This document shows, in pieces, positions 1 through 9,286 of a stretch of DNA of 64,000 bases (position 1 is the first letter of the stretch; each line of letters opens with the position of its first letter). The notes under the pieces were generated by a model. It was given only the letters and a program-made list of their open reading frames with translations. It did no database searches and had not been told where the DNA came from. The DNA is from Vibrio lentus (GTDB lineage: Bacteria > Pseudomonadota > Gammaproteobacteria > Enterobacterales > Vibrionaceae): NCBI RefSeq assembly GCF_030409755.1, contig NZ_JAUFQE010000002.1:2480001-2544000 (forward strand). The letters run 5' to 3'. Position numbers and translations under genes: made by a program.

Positions 1-1787
1 AAACTGAAGTTATCTAAGGTATCCAATCGATAACTCATAAACCCACCAATACGTGTATATCCACCGCTACCTAAAGACGGTAACGAGGCTACCTCAATGT
101 CACCATCGGTGTATCGAGCACCCACTTTAAATTCTTGCCACAATGTTGGCTGGTAACCTAATGCCAGTTCACCAATATACTCTTGATAAGTCATTGGTAA
201 GTAGTCTTTCGTTACGTCGAGAGTAGGCTCTTCGATATCGTCAATATTGGCAGGTAAGTTTCTTTTCTGATTGCTGTAAACAAGTGATGCCGATGTAAAT
301 AACTTCTGGCTTGAGAAAAAAGGAGAATATAACTCAGCCTCGATGAGCTTATCAGTGCCCATTTCTACATTCGTTCTTAACTCTGCGCCATGCGAGTTAA
401 TATCCGTAAAATTAGCCGACATACCGATTGAATATTGGCTCTCGGTTGCAAAGTCATCTTCAAGATAAAATCGAAAGTTGAGGTAATTAGGGCCCCATGA
501 TTTTTCATTTACATCGACCTGTAGTTGATCTTCACCATCTACATTGTCAAATTCATAGGTGACCAGTTCAAAACGATCGAGTGCATACAGGTCTTTAACC
601 TGAGATTCAATTTCACTGGTTTTAAGGACTTTTCCAGAATCGAGGTTCAAACGATTGGCAATCAACTTATCTGAATAGTGGGTGTTATTATTGATAACGA
701 CCTTATCCACCACCGTTTTATCACCATGCTTGAGCTGCTTTCGAGCTTTCTGCTTGTCATCAATATAATGTTGGTAGTCCGCATTCGAGAGCGCCAACTT
801 AGAAAGCTGATCCCGATACTGCCTTGTTGCTTCGTATCCAGCATGGTAAGCCGTCGGCATTTTATCGAAGTCTGTGGTTTCCATTCGCCCAACATCAGGA
901 CGTAGGAAAAAATCATCGTCTGTTAACGTCGCGGCTTGCTCTTGCGTGCTGCGTTGAACAAGGTAATTAGAGAGTTGATCTGCTGCGGCTAAAAAGTTAG
1001 TGAAGTCTTCTTTGCTTTTGTAGTTAGTACTGATGTCAACGGCAATAACGATGTCGGCTCCCATTGCTCGAGCAACATCCACTGGCATGTTATTGGTGAC
1101 ACCACCATCGACCAGCATGCGCCCTTCTACTTCATAAGGAGGAAGCGCACCGGGTACTGACATACTCGCCATCATCGCATCAACAAGATGACCATGATCG
1201 ATGACCACTTCTTCAAGATCGATGATGTCGGTTGCAACAGAACGATATGGAATAGCAAGGTTGTCGAAAGAATCGAGTGGAGATAAGTTACCGGTCGTTT
1301 CACGCAGAATACGCAACATATTCTGACCTTGAACCACACCTTTTCTTGCTTTGATCTCGCCCCAACCTAGACCGAGGTCGGTATTCAGTTGGTAACGGTC
1401 TTCATACTCTTTGTCTCGCACACGGCGATCACTACGGTTAACGCGATCGCGATAGCCGCGATTCCAATCCACCGTATAAATAAAACTTTCGATCTCATCT
1501 GCGCTCATCCCTGTCGCATAAAGACCACCAACGTATGCACCCATACTGGTACCGGTAATGTAATCAACCGGAATCTGCATCTCTTCCAAAGCTTTAAGCA
1601 CGCCAATGTGGGCTGCACCTTTAGCGCCTCCACCAGCGAGCACGACAGCAACGGTTGGCCTTTTATGAGCTTGTTTAAGTTCAGCATGTTCTGATGAATC
1701 AACTTGTGCTGCAGTGGCTGCAAACAGTTGAAAACTGATCACTGTACCGACAACACCTAAGCTACTCACTAACCAACGAGAAATCAT
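1..1787 (-). CDS. Patatin-like phospholipase with POTRA and outer-membrane barrel (PlpD/type Vd family), 3' end outside window
   Basis: Reading from ATG 1787 gives a Sec signal peptide (about residues 1-27), then a patatin domain: glycine-rich oxyanion loop GGGAKG near residue 52, nucleophile elbow GTSMG with Ser about 81, and the DGG catalytic Asp about 227. A linker and a POTRA-like segment follow (about 330-400), then alternating amphipathic strands typical of a BamA/Omp85-type barrel, still open at the left window edge. By family knowledge (P. aeruginosa PlpD) the barrel sits in the outer membrane and carries the lipase to the outside or into the periplasm. All three catalytic motifs are present, so an active lipolytic serine hydrolase is likely. 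The gene ends beyond the window and is transcribed in the same direction as mrcB, 38 bp downstream of it. Substrate unknown. Confidence 0.85.
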   Translation of the reverse strand, partial: MISRWLVSSLGVVGTVISFQLFAATAAQVDSSEHAELKQAHKRPTVAVVLAGGGAKGAAHIGVLKALEEMQIPVDYITGTSMGAYVGGLYATGMSADEIESFIYTVDWNRGYRDRVNRSDRRVRDKEYEDRYQLNTDLGLGWGEIKARKGVVQGQNMLRILRETTGNLSPLDSFDNLAIPYRSVATDIIDLEEVVIDHGHLVDAMMASMSVPGALPPYEVEGRMLVDGGVTNNMPVDVARAMGADIVIAVDISTNYKSKEDFTNFLAAADQLSNYLVQRSTQEQAATLTDDDFFLRPDVGRMETTDFDKMPTAYHAGYEATRQYRDQLSKLALSNADYQHYIDDKQKARKQLKHGDKTVVDKVVINNNTHYSDKLIANRLNLDSGKVLKTSEIESQVKDLYALDRFELVTYEFDNVDGEDQLQVDVNEKSWGPNYLNFRFYLEDDFATESQYSIGMSANFTDINSHGAELRTNVEMGTDKLIEAELYSPFFSSQKLFTSASLVYSNQKRNLPANIDDIEEPTLDVTKDYLPMTYQEYIGELALGYQPTLWQEFKVGARYTDGDIEVASLPSLGSGGYTRIGGFMSYRLDTLDNFS

Positions 1788-1825
1788 TATCTAAACTATC
1801 CTTGTCATTCTTTTCTGTTATGACT

Positions 1826-4225
1826 TTACCACTGAAAAAGCTTCTTTAGCCACTGTTTTGGTTGACTTTCACAGCCCTTTTTAATGCTGCCACTCTCATC
1901 CCAAACCGGTAATTTCACCGTACCATCACAATCAAACTCTAACGCCCCTTCAGAAGTTCGAGTAAAGCTAGCAGTCGCAATTCCTGTTGGCCAAGGTAAC
2001 AATAGCTGTTCTGGTGTTCTTTGTTTCAGGTAATCAGCATAGACACGCAACGCACCACTAGAACCTGTTAGTTTAGTCGGTTTATTATCATCTCGACCTA
2101 ACCAAATCGTCGTCACTTCACGGCCATCAACACCAACAAACCAACTGTCTCGACTGTCGTTACTGGTACCAGTTTTACCGGCTAATCCTGCCCATGTAAA
2201 CTGGCCTTGTAGAAAACGGCCTGTACCTTCTGATACGCCACGCTTCATCGCATAAGTTGTTAACCAAGCCGCTTGCTGATCAACGCTTTGAGATACACGT
2301 GGAATCGATTGATACAACACCTCACCTTCACTATCAATCACAGAGCGAAGCGCAGACAATGGCGCGATACGGCCAGAGTTGGTAATCGTTTGGTACATCT
2401 GTGCTACCTGAAACGGTGTTAGCGAGAATGAACCCAAGAACATGGATGGCACTGGGCGAATTTCGTTTTTATCAACACCCAGTTTACCAATCGTATCCGA
2501 GACACTATCAATACCTAACTGCATCCCTAAACGAACGGTCGGCACGTTATAAGACTTAGAGAGCGCCACATACAACGGCACGTCTCCGCGAAACTTACGG
2601 TCGAAGTTTCTTGGGCTCCATACGCTTCCTTTACTGCCTTTCAAACTCAGTGGGGTGTCCATCAAAGTCGTCGCTAACGTGTACTTTTCGGGTTGTTCTA
2701 ATGCGGTTAAGTAGATTGCAGGCTTAACCAAAGAACCAATAGGACGACTCGCATTCAGTGCACGGTTAAAACCATCGTAACCGGTACGTTTACCGCCGAC
2801 CATCGCTCGGATTTCTCCGGTATTTCTATCAACAGCAATCGCAGCCGCTTCCAATTTGTTACCTGCCGTTTTCGACAGATCAGGCACCTTACGAGCAATC
2901 GATTTCTCTAGCTTATCTTGAGAAACCGGATCTAGAGAGGTAAAGACTCGAATGCCTTTCTGAGCTTCAAATCGGTCACCCACATACTTCTTCAGCTCAA
3001 TGTTTACTTGTTGGAAGTAAGCTGGCTGACGGCTGGCAATACGAGGGTTGTCTTGAATATCTAAATCACGACTTGCTGCTTCTTCGTATTGTCGCGGAGT
3101 CAAGATGTCTTGCTGCATCAACAAGCGAAGAACCAGATCTCGTCGAGTCTTAGCACGTTCTGGGTAGCGAACAGGGTTGTAATACGAAGGCCCTTTCACC
3201 ATACCAACAAGCAGTGCCAACTGATCAATTCTTAACTCTTGAATAGGCTGGCCGAAATACAAACGAGATGCCAAGCCGAAACCATGAATCGCTTCACCAC
3301 CATTCTGGCCAAGATAAACCTCGTTCAGATACGCTTCTAAGATACGGTCTTTGCTGTAACGATGATCCAAGATAAGTGCGATATACGCTTCACGCACCTT
3401 ACGCCACAAGGTACGTTCACTCGATAAGAACAGGTTTTTCGCCAACTGTTGCGTCAACGTACTGCCACCTTGAACCGTTCGTCCTGCCTTGATGTTGACT
3501 ACCATTGCACGAGCGATCGCCAATGGTGAAACTCCATCGTGCTGATAGAAGTTTCGGTCTTCGGTTGCCAGCAATGCGTCAACCATCACTTCAGGGAACT
3601 GATTACGTTTTAAGAACAAACGCTGCTCATCGTTACTTTTCTCAAGCATACCGAGCATTTTAGGTTCGACACGTAAGTAACCCATGTCGCCTTTCTTCTC
3701 TAATGACTGAATACGAGTAAGCTCGTTGCCATTAAAGTGCAGCATCACATGACGATCGGCTTCTGGCCCATCGACAAACTCGAACGGACGACGAATCATT
3801 TCAATCTTGGTTGAAGAAGAAGAGTACTCACCAGGGTGACGAGGGGAATTCACTTTACGGTAATTCAGCACATCCAATTCATTTTTGACTTGTACCAAAC
3901 TAACGGCTGTACCCGGAGATAGATCCAATACACGAGCATAAACAACGGTTGGCAGATCAAAAAGCTGACCTTCAAAACGCTGCTTAACCACCGAATCCAA
4001 ATAGATCCCAACGAACAACAACAGAGCTGCCGTTGCTAAACCCACCTTCCAAGCGATACCCCATAGGATCTTCAGCCAACCTCTGTTGCCCGTTTTCTTG
4101 GTCTTTGCCTTACCTTTCTTCGCGGCTGCTCTAGGCTTTCTTGGCTTGGCTTTGGTCGCTGGTGACTTCTTTGCTGGCGCTTTTTTAGGTGGTGCCTTTT
4201 TCGGCGTTAACATTTTGGTCATCAT
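1826..4225 (-). CDS. mrcB: Penicillin-binding protein 1B, bifunctional transglycosylase/transpeptidase
   Basis: A 799-aa class A PBP that polymerises and crosslinks peptidoglycan at the inner membrane. The cytoplasmic tail (about 1-48) is very rich in Lys, Ala and Pro, followed by one transmembrane helix (about 50-72). The GT51 glycosyltransferase domain shows the catalytic EDRNFYQHDG motif and QGGSTLTQQLAKN. The transpeptidase domain has SxxK (GSLVK), SYN and KTGT boxes, all intact. The start overlaps the hrpB stop by 4 bp (ATGA arrangement), so the two are translationally coupled. Length is a little short of E. coli PBP1b (844 aa), mainly in the termini. The mrcB-hrpB pairing is conserved in enterobacteria and vibrios. 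Confidence 0.96.
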   Translation of the reverse strand: MMTKMLTPKKAPPKKAPAKKSPATKAKPRKPRAAAKKGKAKTKKTGNRGWLKILWGIAWKVGLATAALLLFVGIYLDSVVKQRFEGQLFDLPTVVYARVLDLSPGTAVSLVQVKNELDVLNYRKVNSPRHPGEYSSSSTKIEMIRRPFEFVDGPEADRHVMLHFNGNELTRIQSLEKKGDMGYLRVEPKMLGMLEKSNDEQRLFLKRNQFPEVMVDALLATEDRNFYQHDGVSPLAIARAMVVNIKAGRTVQGGSTLTQQLAKNLFLSSERTLWRKVREAYIALILDHRYSKDRILEAYLNEVYLGQNGGEAIHGFGLASRLYFGQPIQELRIDQLALLVGMVKGPSYYNPVRYPERAKTRRDLVLRLLMQQDILTPRQYEEAASRDLDIQDNPRIASRQPAYFQQVNIELKKYVGDRFEAQKGIRVFTSLDPVSQDKLEKSIARKVPDLSKTAGNKLEAAAIAVDRNTGEIRAMVGGKRTGYDGFNRALNASRPIGSLVKPAIYLTALEQPEKYTLATTLMDTPLSLKGSKGSVWSPRNFDRKFRGDVPLYVALSKSYNVPTVRLGMQLGIDSVSDTIGKLGVDKNEIRPVPSMFLGSFSLTPFQVAQMYQTITNSGRIAPLSALRSVIDSEGEVLYQSIPRVSQSVDQQAAWLTTYAMKRGVSEGTGRFLQGQFTWAGLAGKTGTSNDSRDSWFVGVDGREVTTIWLGRDDNKPTKLTGSSGALRVYADYLKQRTPEQLLLPWPTGIATASFTRTSEGALEFDCDGTVKLPVWDESGSIKKGCESQPKQWLKKLFQW

Positions 4226-6720
4226 CGGTTCAACTGTCGTTTGGTTTTAGTGGTTGCTACATGATTAGCAGGGTCATCCGGCCAAGGATGTTTGGGGTAA
4301 CGGCCTTTCATTTCTTTTTGAACTTCTTTATACGCGCCAGCCCAAAAGCCAGCTAAATCCTGAGTAATTTGCAGTGGTCGTTGCGCAGGAGACAATAACT
4401 CAAGCACCACCTTTTTACGCCCTTGGGCAATCAAGGGTGAATCTTGCTCACCAAAGACTTCCTGCATTCGAACAGAGATCATTGGCTCAGATAGATATTG
4501 GTATCGAATCGACTTCTTACTGCCCGTTGGCATCAGGTAATTCGTAGGTAACCATTGATCAATTTCTTGATTAAGAGGCCAGCCAAGATAAGCCGACAAT
4601 GCTTGCTCGACCGAGATACTCGTCAGTCCTTTTGCCGACTTGATACCATTCAAATAAGGTAAAAGCCACTCATCAAGATGGCGCAATAAGCTCGCTTCAT
4701 CCATTTGAGGCCATTGCTGTTCAGGCAGCCACAACTCAGCACAGCGCACGCGTTCAACCAGCTGTTTAGCAGAAGCCGTCCAATTTAAACTTTCAAGTCC
4801 GCGTCGAGAGATGTAATTCAGTAACGCTTGGCTTATCTGAGCGGAATCAGGCTCTGGCAAAGGTTTAGTACTGATAATCAGCTTACCCAGTAATACTCTT
4901 TCTTCAGCAACCAAGCGACCGCGTTTTTCATCCCAATCCGCATAATCTTCGCGTGTAAAAAGACCGGAGAATGAAGCCTCAAGCTGCACTATATCAATCG
5001 GTGTCGCTAAAAAGATCTGACTTGCTCGCCCTGCCGTACGCATCAAATCAATCACCACGATGTATTCGTTGCTTGCTAGCGGATCATCATCACGAACCTC
5101 GGCTCCATGGCCATTGGCAAGACGAAATGCACAGCCAGTCGCACTTCTCGATTGGGCAATTCGGTCTGGAAAGGCCAAGCAAAGCACTAATGGTAGCAAT
5201 GATTCATCGACTTGTGACAAATCCAGGTGATGATTGAGTTTGCTTGCGAGACTTTTCGCTCGCTGCATCACAACACTGTTTTTCGAGTGCTTTCTTTGCT
5301 TAAGTCGATGTAGCGAATGCTGAATATCCGTCACGTTACGTTCAGGCTCTTCGAGTAAAGCGGCAGCGACAATCGCGACATTCAACAAGGCTTGGCTGTT
5401 TTGCTGCGCTTTGATCAGCATACTGGCGATACGCGGCTCAATGCCTAAACGCTGAGCTTGCTTTCCGACTGGAGTAAATTGCCCATTACTATCTAATAAA
5501 TCAAGCCCTTGTAACAGCTCTGTCGCTTGCTCAATCGATGCCTGTGGCGGAACATCTAACCAATGAAGCTCATCGGCACTACTTGCTCCCCATTGCGTCA
5601 ATTCAGCCACCAGCGAAGAGAGATCAGAATGGAGTATTTCAGGTTCTGGAACGGATGGTTGTTGCATCAACTGTGTTTCACTGTACAAGCGAACACATAA
5701 GCCCTCTTCGATTCGCCCAGCACGACCCGCTCTTTGTTCCGCTGAGGATTGTGAGATTTTTACTTGCTCAAGTTTGGTGATTCCAGTTTTAAGATCGAAC
5801 TTTGCGACCCTTTCCAATCCCGAATCAACAACTAAGCGAGTCCCTTCAATCGTCAAAGAAGTTTCCGCGATATTGGTGGCTAACACCACTTTTCGGCGAC
5901 CTTGCTTTGACGGCGCAATGGCTCTCTGTTGCTGTTCAAAACTCAACTGGCCATACAACGGACACACATCAATATCACTAGCAAGTTGTCCAAGCTGTGA
6001 TTCCACTTGTTTTATCGCCGAGACACCCGGTAAGAAAGCCAAAAGTGAGCCCGATTCTTTCTCCATCAGAGATTGGATCACCTTGGCCATTTTAGGCGCT
6101 AAATATTCATTCGAGCCTAGCGGCTGATAACGGAAATCGACAGGGAAAGTTCGGCCTTGTGATTCAACATACTTGGCATCAGGCAGCAAAGATTGCAGCG
6201 AGTGTTGATCCAATGTCGCCGACATCACGATCACCTTGAGATCATCTCGCAGCGCTTCTTGGATCTCTAAGCTAAACGCTAATGCGGTATCGGCATGAAT
6301 GCTGCGTTCATGAAATTCATCAAAGATCACCATGTCCACACCTGTCAATTCAGGGTCGCTTTGGATCATTCTGGTCATGATCCCTTCAGTGACGATTTCC
6401 AAACGCGTTGCACTACTGGTTTTAGATTCACCACGAACTCTAAAACCAATGCTCTCTCCCACCTTCTCTCCCAGTTGACTCGCTAAGTAAGTCGCAATAT
6501 TCCTAGCCGCTAAACGCCTTGGTTCGAGCATGATAATTTTCCCTTTAACAGCATTAGTCTTAACCAACTGCAAAGGGAAAAACGTTGACTTACCCGCACC
6601 GGGAGCGGCCTTTAGAATAAGTTGAGTATGTGTTTCTACGCCAGTGAGCAGATCTGGCATCACAGCTTCTATGGGCAGTTGTGGCAATGGGAGAACCTTG
6701 TGGTGTAATGTTGGCAACAT
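4222..6720 (-). CDS. hrpB: ATP-dependent RNA helicase HrpB
   Basis: An 832-aa DEAH/RHA-type helicase. Walker A is PGAGKST (about residues 40-46) and motif II is DEFH in VIFDEFHERS. SATLD (motif III), TNIAETSLT (motif V) and QRAGRAGR (motif VI) follow in order, then the HrpB-specific C-terminal region. Its cellular role is poorly defined; it is predicted to be cytosolic and to act on structured RNA. It is first in a two-gene operon with mrcB (4-bp overlap) and divergent from sfsA, with only 34 bp between the two start codons, so their promoters must overlap. Confidence 0.95.
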   Translation of the reverse strand: MLPTLHHKVLPLPQLPIEAVMPDLLTGVETHTQLILKAAPGAGKSTFFPLQLVKTNAVKGKIIMLEPRRLAARNIATYLASQLGEKVGESIGFRVRGESKTSSATRLEIVTEGIMTRMIQSDPELTGVDMVIFDEFHERSIHADTALAFSLEIQEALRDDLKVIVMSATLDQHSLQSLLPDAKYVESQGRTFPVDFRYQPLGSNEYLAPKMAKVIQSLMEKESGSLLAFLPGVSAIKQVESQLGQLASDIDVCPLYGQLSFEQQQRAIAPSKQGRRKVVLATNIAETSLTIEGTRLVVDSGLERVAKFDLKTGITKLEQVKISQSSAEQRAGRAGRIEEGLCVRLYSETQLMQQPSVPEPEILHSDLSSLVAELTQWGASSADELHWLDVPPQASIEQATELLQGLDLLDSNGQFTPVGKQAQRLGIEPRIASMLIKAQQNSQALLNVAIVAAALLEEPERNVTDIQHSLHRLKQRKHSKNSVVMQRAKSLASKLNHHLDLSQVDESLLPLVLCLAFPDRIAQSRSATGCAFRLANGHGAEVRDDDPLASNEYIVVIDLMRTAGRASQIFLATPIDIVQLEASFSGLFTREDYADWDEKRGRLVAEERVLLGKLIISTKPLPEPDSAQISQALLNYISRRGLESLNWTASAKQLVERVRCAELWLPEQQWPQMDEASLLRHLDEWLLPYLNGIKSAKGLTSISVEQALSAYLGWPLNQEIDQWLPTNYLMPTGSKKSIRYQYLSEPMISVRMQEVFGEQDSPLIAQGRKKVVLELLSPAQRPLQITQDLAGFWAGAYKEVQKEMKGRYPKHPWPDDPANHVATTKTKRQLNR

Positions 6721-6754
6721 TGTACATAAAAACCCACCTGTCTAAATAAGTAAT

Positions 6755-7498
6755 ATGCACTTCAACCCCCCTTTAGAGCCAGCGACTCTTATTAAACGCT
6801 ATAAACGTTTTCTTGCTGATATCACATTGCCTGACGACAGTGAACGTACCATTCACTGTGCGAACACCGGAGCCATGACTGGCTGCGCCACACCCGGTAA
6901 TACGGTTTGGTATTCAACCTCAGATAATGCAAAGCGAAAATACCCAAACAGTTGGGAGATCTCAGAAACAGATAAAGGTCATCGAATTTGTGTAAATACT
7001 GCGCGAGCGAACCAACTGGCAGTGGAAGCAATTGAAAATAAGACTATAGTTGAACTCTTAGGCTATGACGCTTTACGAACTGAAGTGAAATATGGCAGCG
7101 AGAATAGTCGAATTGATATTCTGCTGGAAGACAGTGAAAAGCCACCTTGTTATATCGAAGTAAAAAGTGTCACTTTGCTTGATGAGCAACAAACATCAAC
7201 TAAGCAAGGGACCTCAACCAAAGGACAAGGCTTTTTCCCTGATGCGGTCACCACCAGAGGCCAAAAACACCTGCGTGAACTCACAGAAATGGCAGAATCT
7301 GGAAATAGAGCCGTACTTTTATTCACTGTTTTACATTCAGGTATTGAAAAAGTATCTGCAGCACACCATATAGACGCCAAATATTCGTTATTACTAAAAC
7401 AAGCACAAGACGCTGGGGTTGAAGTGCTTTGCTATAAAGCAGAGCTCAGCAGTACTCAAATACAACTAAAACAGGCTGTTGAATTTATCAATAGCTAG
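6755..7498 (+). CDS. sfsA: DNA/RNA nuclease SfsA
   Basis: A 247-aa protein of the SfsA family, named in E. coli for stimulating sugar-fermentation genes. It has an N-terminal OB-like nucleic-acid-binding part ([14 protein letters not shown], about 35-48) and a PD-(D/E)xK nuclease core with Asp121, Glu135 and Lys137 (RIDILLE ... YIEVKS). Length matches the family (about 234-250 aa). It lies directly upstream of dksA, as in E. coli. The Shine-Dalgarno sequence is weak. Physiological substrate uncertain. Confidence 0.93.
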   Translation: MHFNPPLEPATLIKRYKRFLADITLPDDSERTIHCANTGAMTGCATPGNTVWYSTSDNAKRKYPNSWEISETDKGHRICVNTARANQLAVEAIENKTIVELLGYDALRTEVKYGSENSRIDILLEDSEKPPCYIEVKSVTLLDEQQTSTKQGTSTKGQGFFPDAVTTRGQKHLRELTEMAESGNRAVLLFTVLHSGIEKVSAAHHIDAKYSLLLKQAQDAGVEVLCYKAELSSTQIQLKQAVEFINS

Positions 7499-7547
7499 AT
7501 AAAGATGATGAAGTAATCACTTTGACTACAAGTTTGGATAAGAGTAT

Positions 7548-7576
7548 TTGCCAGAACCAGATCTTTCTGCTATAGA
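7548..7576 (+). promoter_or_regulatory. Candidate sigma-70 promoter of dksA with GC-rich discriminator
   Basis: TTGCCA (7548-7553), a 17-bp spacer and TATAGA (7571-7576), followed at once by the GC-rich stretch ACCCGCC. GC-rich discriminators are typical of promoters inhibited by ppGpp/DksA, which would fit negative autoregulation of dksA. An alternative, TTGACT (7522) with TATTTG (7545), is weaker. Inferred from sequence only. Confidence 0.45.
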
Positions 7577-7633
7577 TACCCGCCTTAAAATTAGCTGCTT
7601 TGCAGTTGACTAGGTGTAAATAGGAGATGCTGT

Positions 7634-8080
7634 ATGCCAGAATCTAAGAAAAAAGCGCTAGGCATCCTAGCCATCGCAGGTGTTGAACCGTACCAAGAAA
7701 AGCCAGGTGAAGAGTACATGTCACCTGAGCAAACGGAACATTTTACAAAAATTTTAGCAGCTTGGCGCAACCAGCTCAGGGAAGAAGTTGATCGTACTGT
7801 GCACCACATGCAGGACGAAGCAGCGAATTTCCCAGACCCAGTTGACCGTGCTTCTCAAGAAGAAGAGTTCAGCCTAGAGTTACGTAACCGTGACCGTGAG
7901 CGTCGTCTTATCAAGAAGATTGAAAAGACACTAGATAAGATTGAAGAAGATGATTTTGGCTTCTGCGATTCTTGTGGTGTTGAGATCGGCATTCGTCGCC
8001 TTGAAGCTCGTCCAACAGCTGACCTTTGTATTGACTGTAAAACACTTGCAGAGATCAAAGAGAAACAAATGCAAGGTTAA
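7634..8080 (+). CDS. dksA: RNA polymerase-binding transcription factor DksA
   Basis: A 148-aa cofactor of ppGpp that enters the RNA polymerase secondary channel and sets the stringent response. The coiled-coil tip carries DPVDRAS with Asp68 and Asp71, equivalent to E. coli Asp71/Asp74. The C4 zinc finger is intact (Cys111, Cys114, Cys132, Cys135). The ATG is preceded by a strong TAGGAG ribosome-binding site. Ends at a clear terminator. Gene order sfsA-dksA-gluQRS-pcnB-folK is as in E. coli. Confidence 0.98.
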   Translation: MPESKKKALGILAIAGVEPYQEKPGEEYMSPEQTEHFTKILAAWRNQLREEVDRTVHHMQDEAANFPDPVDRASQEEEFSLELRNRDRERRLIKKIEKTLDKIEEDDFGFCDSCGVEIGIRRLEARPTADLCIDCKTLAEIKEKQMQG

Positions 8081-8093
8081 TTCTTGCTGATGT

Positions 8094-8121
8094 AAAAAAG
8101 GGAGCTTTCGCTCCCTTTTTT
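8094..8121 (+). terminator. Intrinsic terminator after dksA
   Basis: GGGAGC-TTTC-GCTCCC stem flanked by A-run and T-run, 14 bp after the dksA stop. The symmetric tract would work in both directions. Confidence 0.9.
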
Positions 8122-8227
8122 GTTTGTATTGAAAGCTATTTTCAACATGCGCTATCTCATTGTCATCAAATAGCTACCACTACCAACAAACGGTTACTGT
8201 TGTTCTATCTAGACTAGGTTTTCACTC

Positions 8228-9103
8228 ATGAGTTATATCGGGCGCTTTGCACCATCACCGTCAGGTCCTCTTCATTTTGGCTCACTGGTTGCCGCACTTG
8301 GCAGCTACTTTCAAGCGAAATCAAACCAAGGACAATGGTTAGTTCGTATGGAAGATCTTGATCCACCAAGAGAAATGGCTGGCGCCGCAGATCTCATCCT
8401 CAAAACTCTTGAGGCTTATCATCTATTTTGGGATGGTGAAGTGGTGTATCAAAGCCAGCGTCATGATTTGTACCAAGCTCAAATAGATGCATGGGTAGCC
8501 TATAACCAAGCCTACTATTGCCAATGCACTCGTAAACAGATCAAAGCCCTTGGCGGCTTTTATACTGGGACTTGCCGCAACGCTGCGTTAATGGATTCAG
8601 GTGACCAAGCCGTTCGCTTACGTATGGCGCACCCTATTGAATCGTTTACCGATATTCGCCATGGTGACATTCATATACCGAAAGCACTGGCTGAAGAAGA
8701 TTTCATCATTAAGCGTAGAGATGGCTTGTTTGCTTACAACTTGGCTGTTGTGCTTGATGACATCGACCAAGGCATTACAGAGGTTGTGCGAGGAGCGGAT
8801 TTGATTGAGCCAACAGGCCGTCAAATTAGTTTGTATAAAACACTCAAACAAAAAACCGTCAGTTACTTGCACTTACCATTGGCAACCGATGGCTTGGGTA
8901 ATAAACTGTCAAAACAAAATCATGCAACTGCGATAGATCTCGACAATCCGAAACCGACGCTAATTAACGCGATGCGATTCTTAGGTTTTGATATCACCGA
9001 AGCCCTTTTGAGTGCTTCTATTGACGAGATTTTATTTTGGGGCTGCCAGCAATGGAGCATTGCTCAATTGCCTGATAGTTTACAAAAAGAACACCGTGAT
9101 TAA
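8228..9103 (+). CDS. gluQRS: Glutamyl-Q tRNA(Asp) synthetase
   Basis: A 291-aa truncated class I glutamyl-tRNA synthetase paralogue lacking the anticodon-binding domain. It attaches glutamate to queuosine at the wobble position of tRNA-Asp. It has the HIGH-like motif PSGPLHFGSL (about 11-20), a Cys-rich zinc site (YCQCTRKQ ... YTGTCRN, about 97-118) and the KMSKS-like GNKLSKQN (about 222-229). Lies between dksA and pcnB, the conserved position in gammaproteobacteria, where its expression is often coupled to dksA read-through; here a good terminator separates them. Confidence 0.95.
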   Translation: MSYIGRFAPSPSGPLHFGSLVAALGSYFQAKSNQGQWLVRMEDLDPPREMAGAADLILKTLEAYHLFWDGEVVYQSQRHDLYQAQIDAWVAYNQAYYCQCTRKQIKALGGFYTGTCRNAALMDSGDQAVRLRMAHPIESFTDIRHGDIHIPKALAEEDFIIKRRDGLFAYNLAVVLDDIDQGITEVVRGADLIEPTGRQISLYKTLKQKTVSYLHLPLATDGLGNKLSKQNHATAIDLDNPKPTLINAMRFLGFDITEALLSASIDEILFWGCQQWSIAQLPDSLQKEHRD

Positions 9104-9286
9104 CCCGAGTTCAGAGCTAAATAGCAAAAACGACACATAAAAATGCCATAACCAACAACTGTGGTTAAGCAGACGATGTTCTCAAATGGCTCGCGCTAAG
9201 CTATTATTAGCCGCAATTAAACTCTGCACTACCACTTTGGACTAAGAGAAAAACAAAGTTGGCGATACCTACTTTGTTCTAAACTA

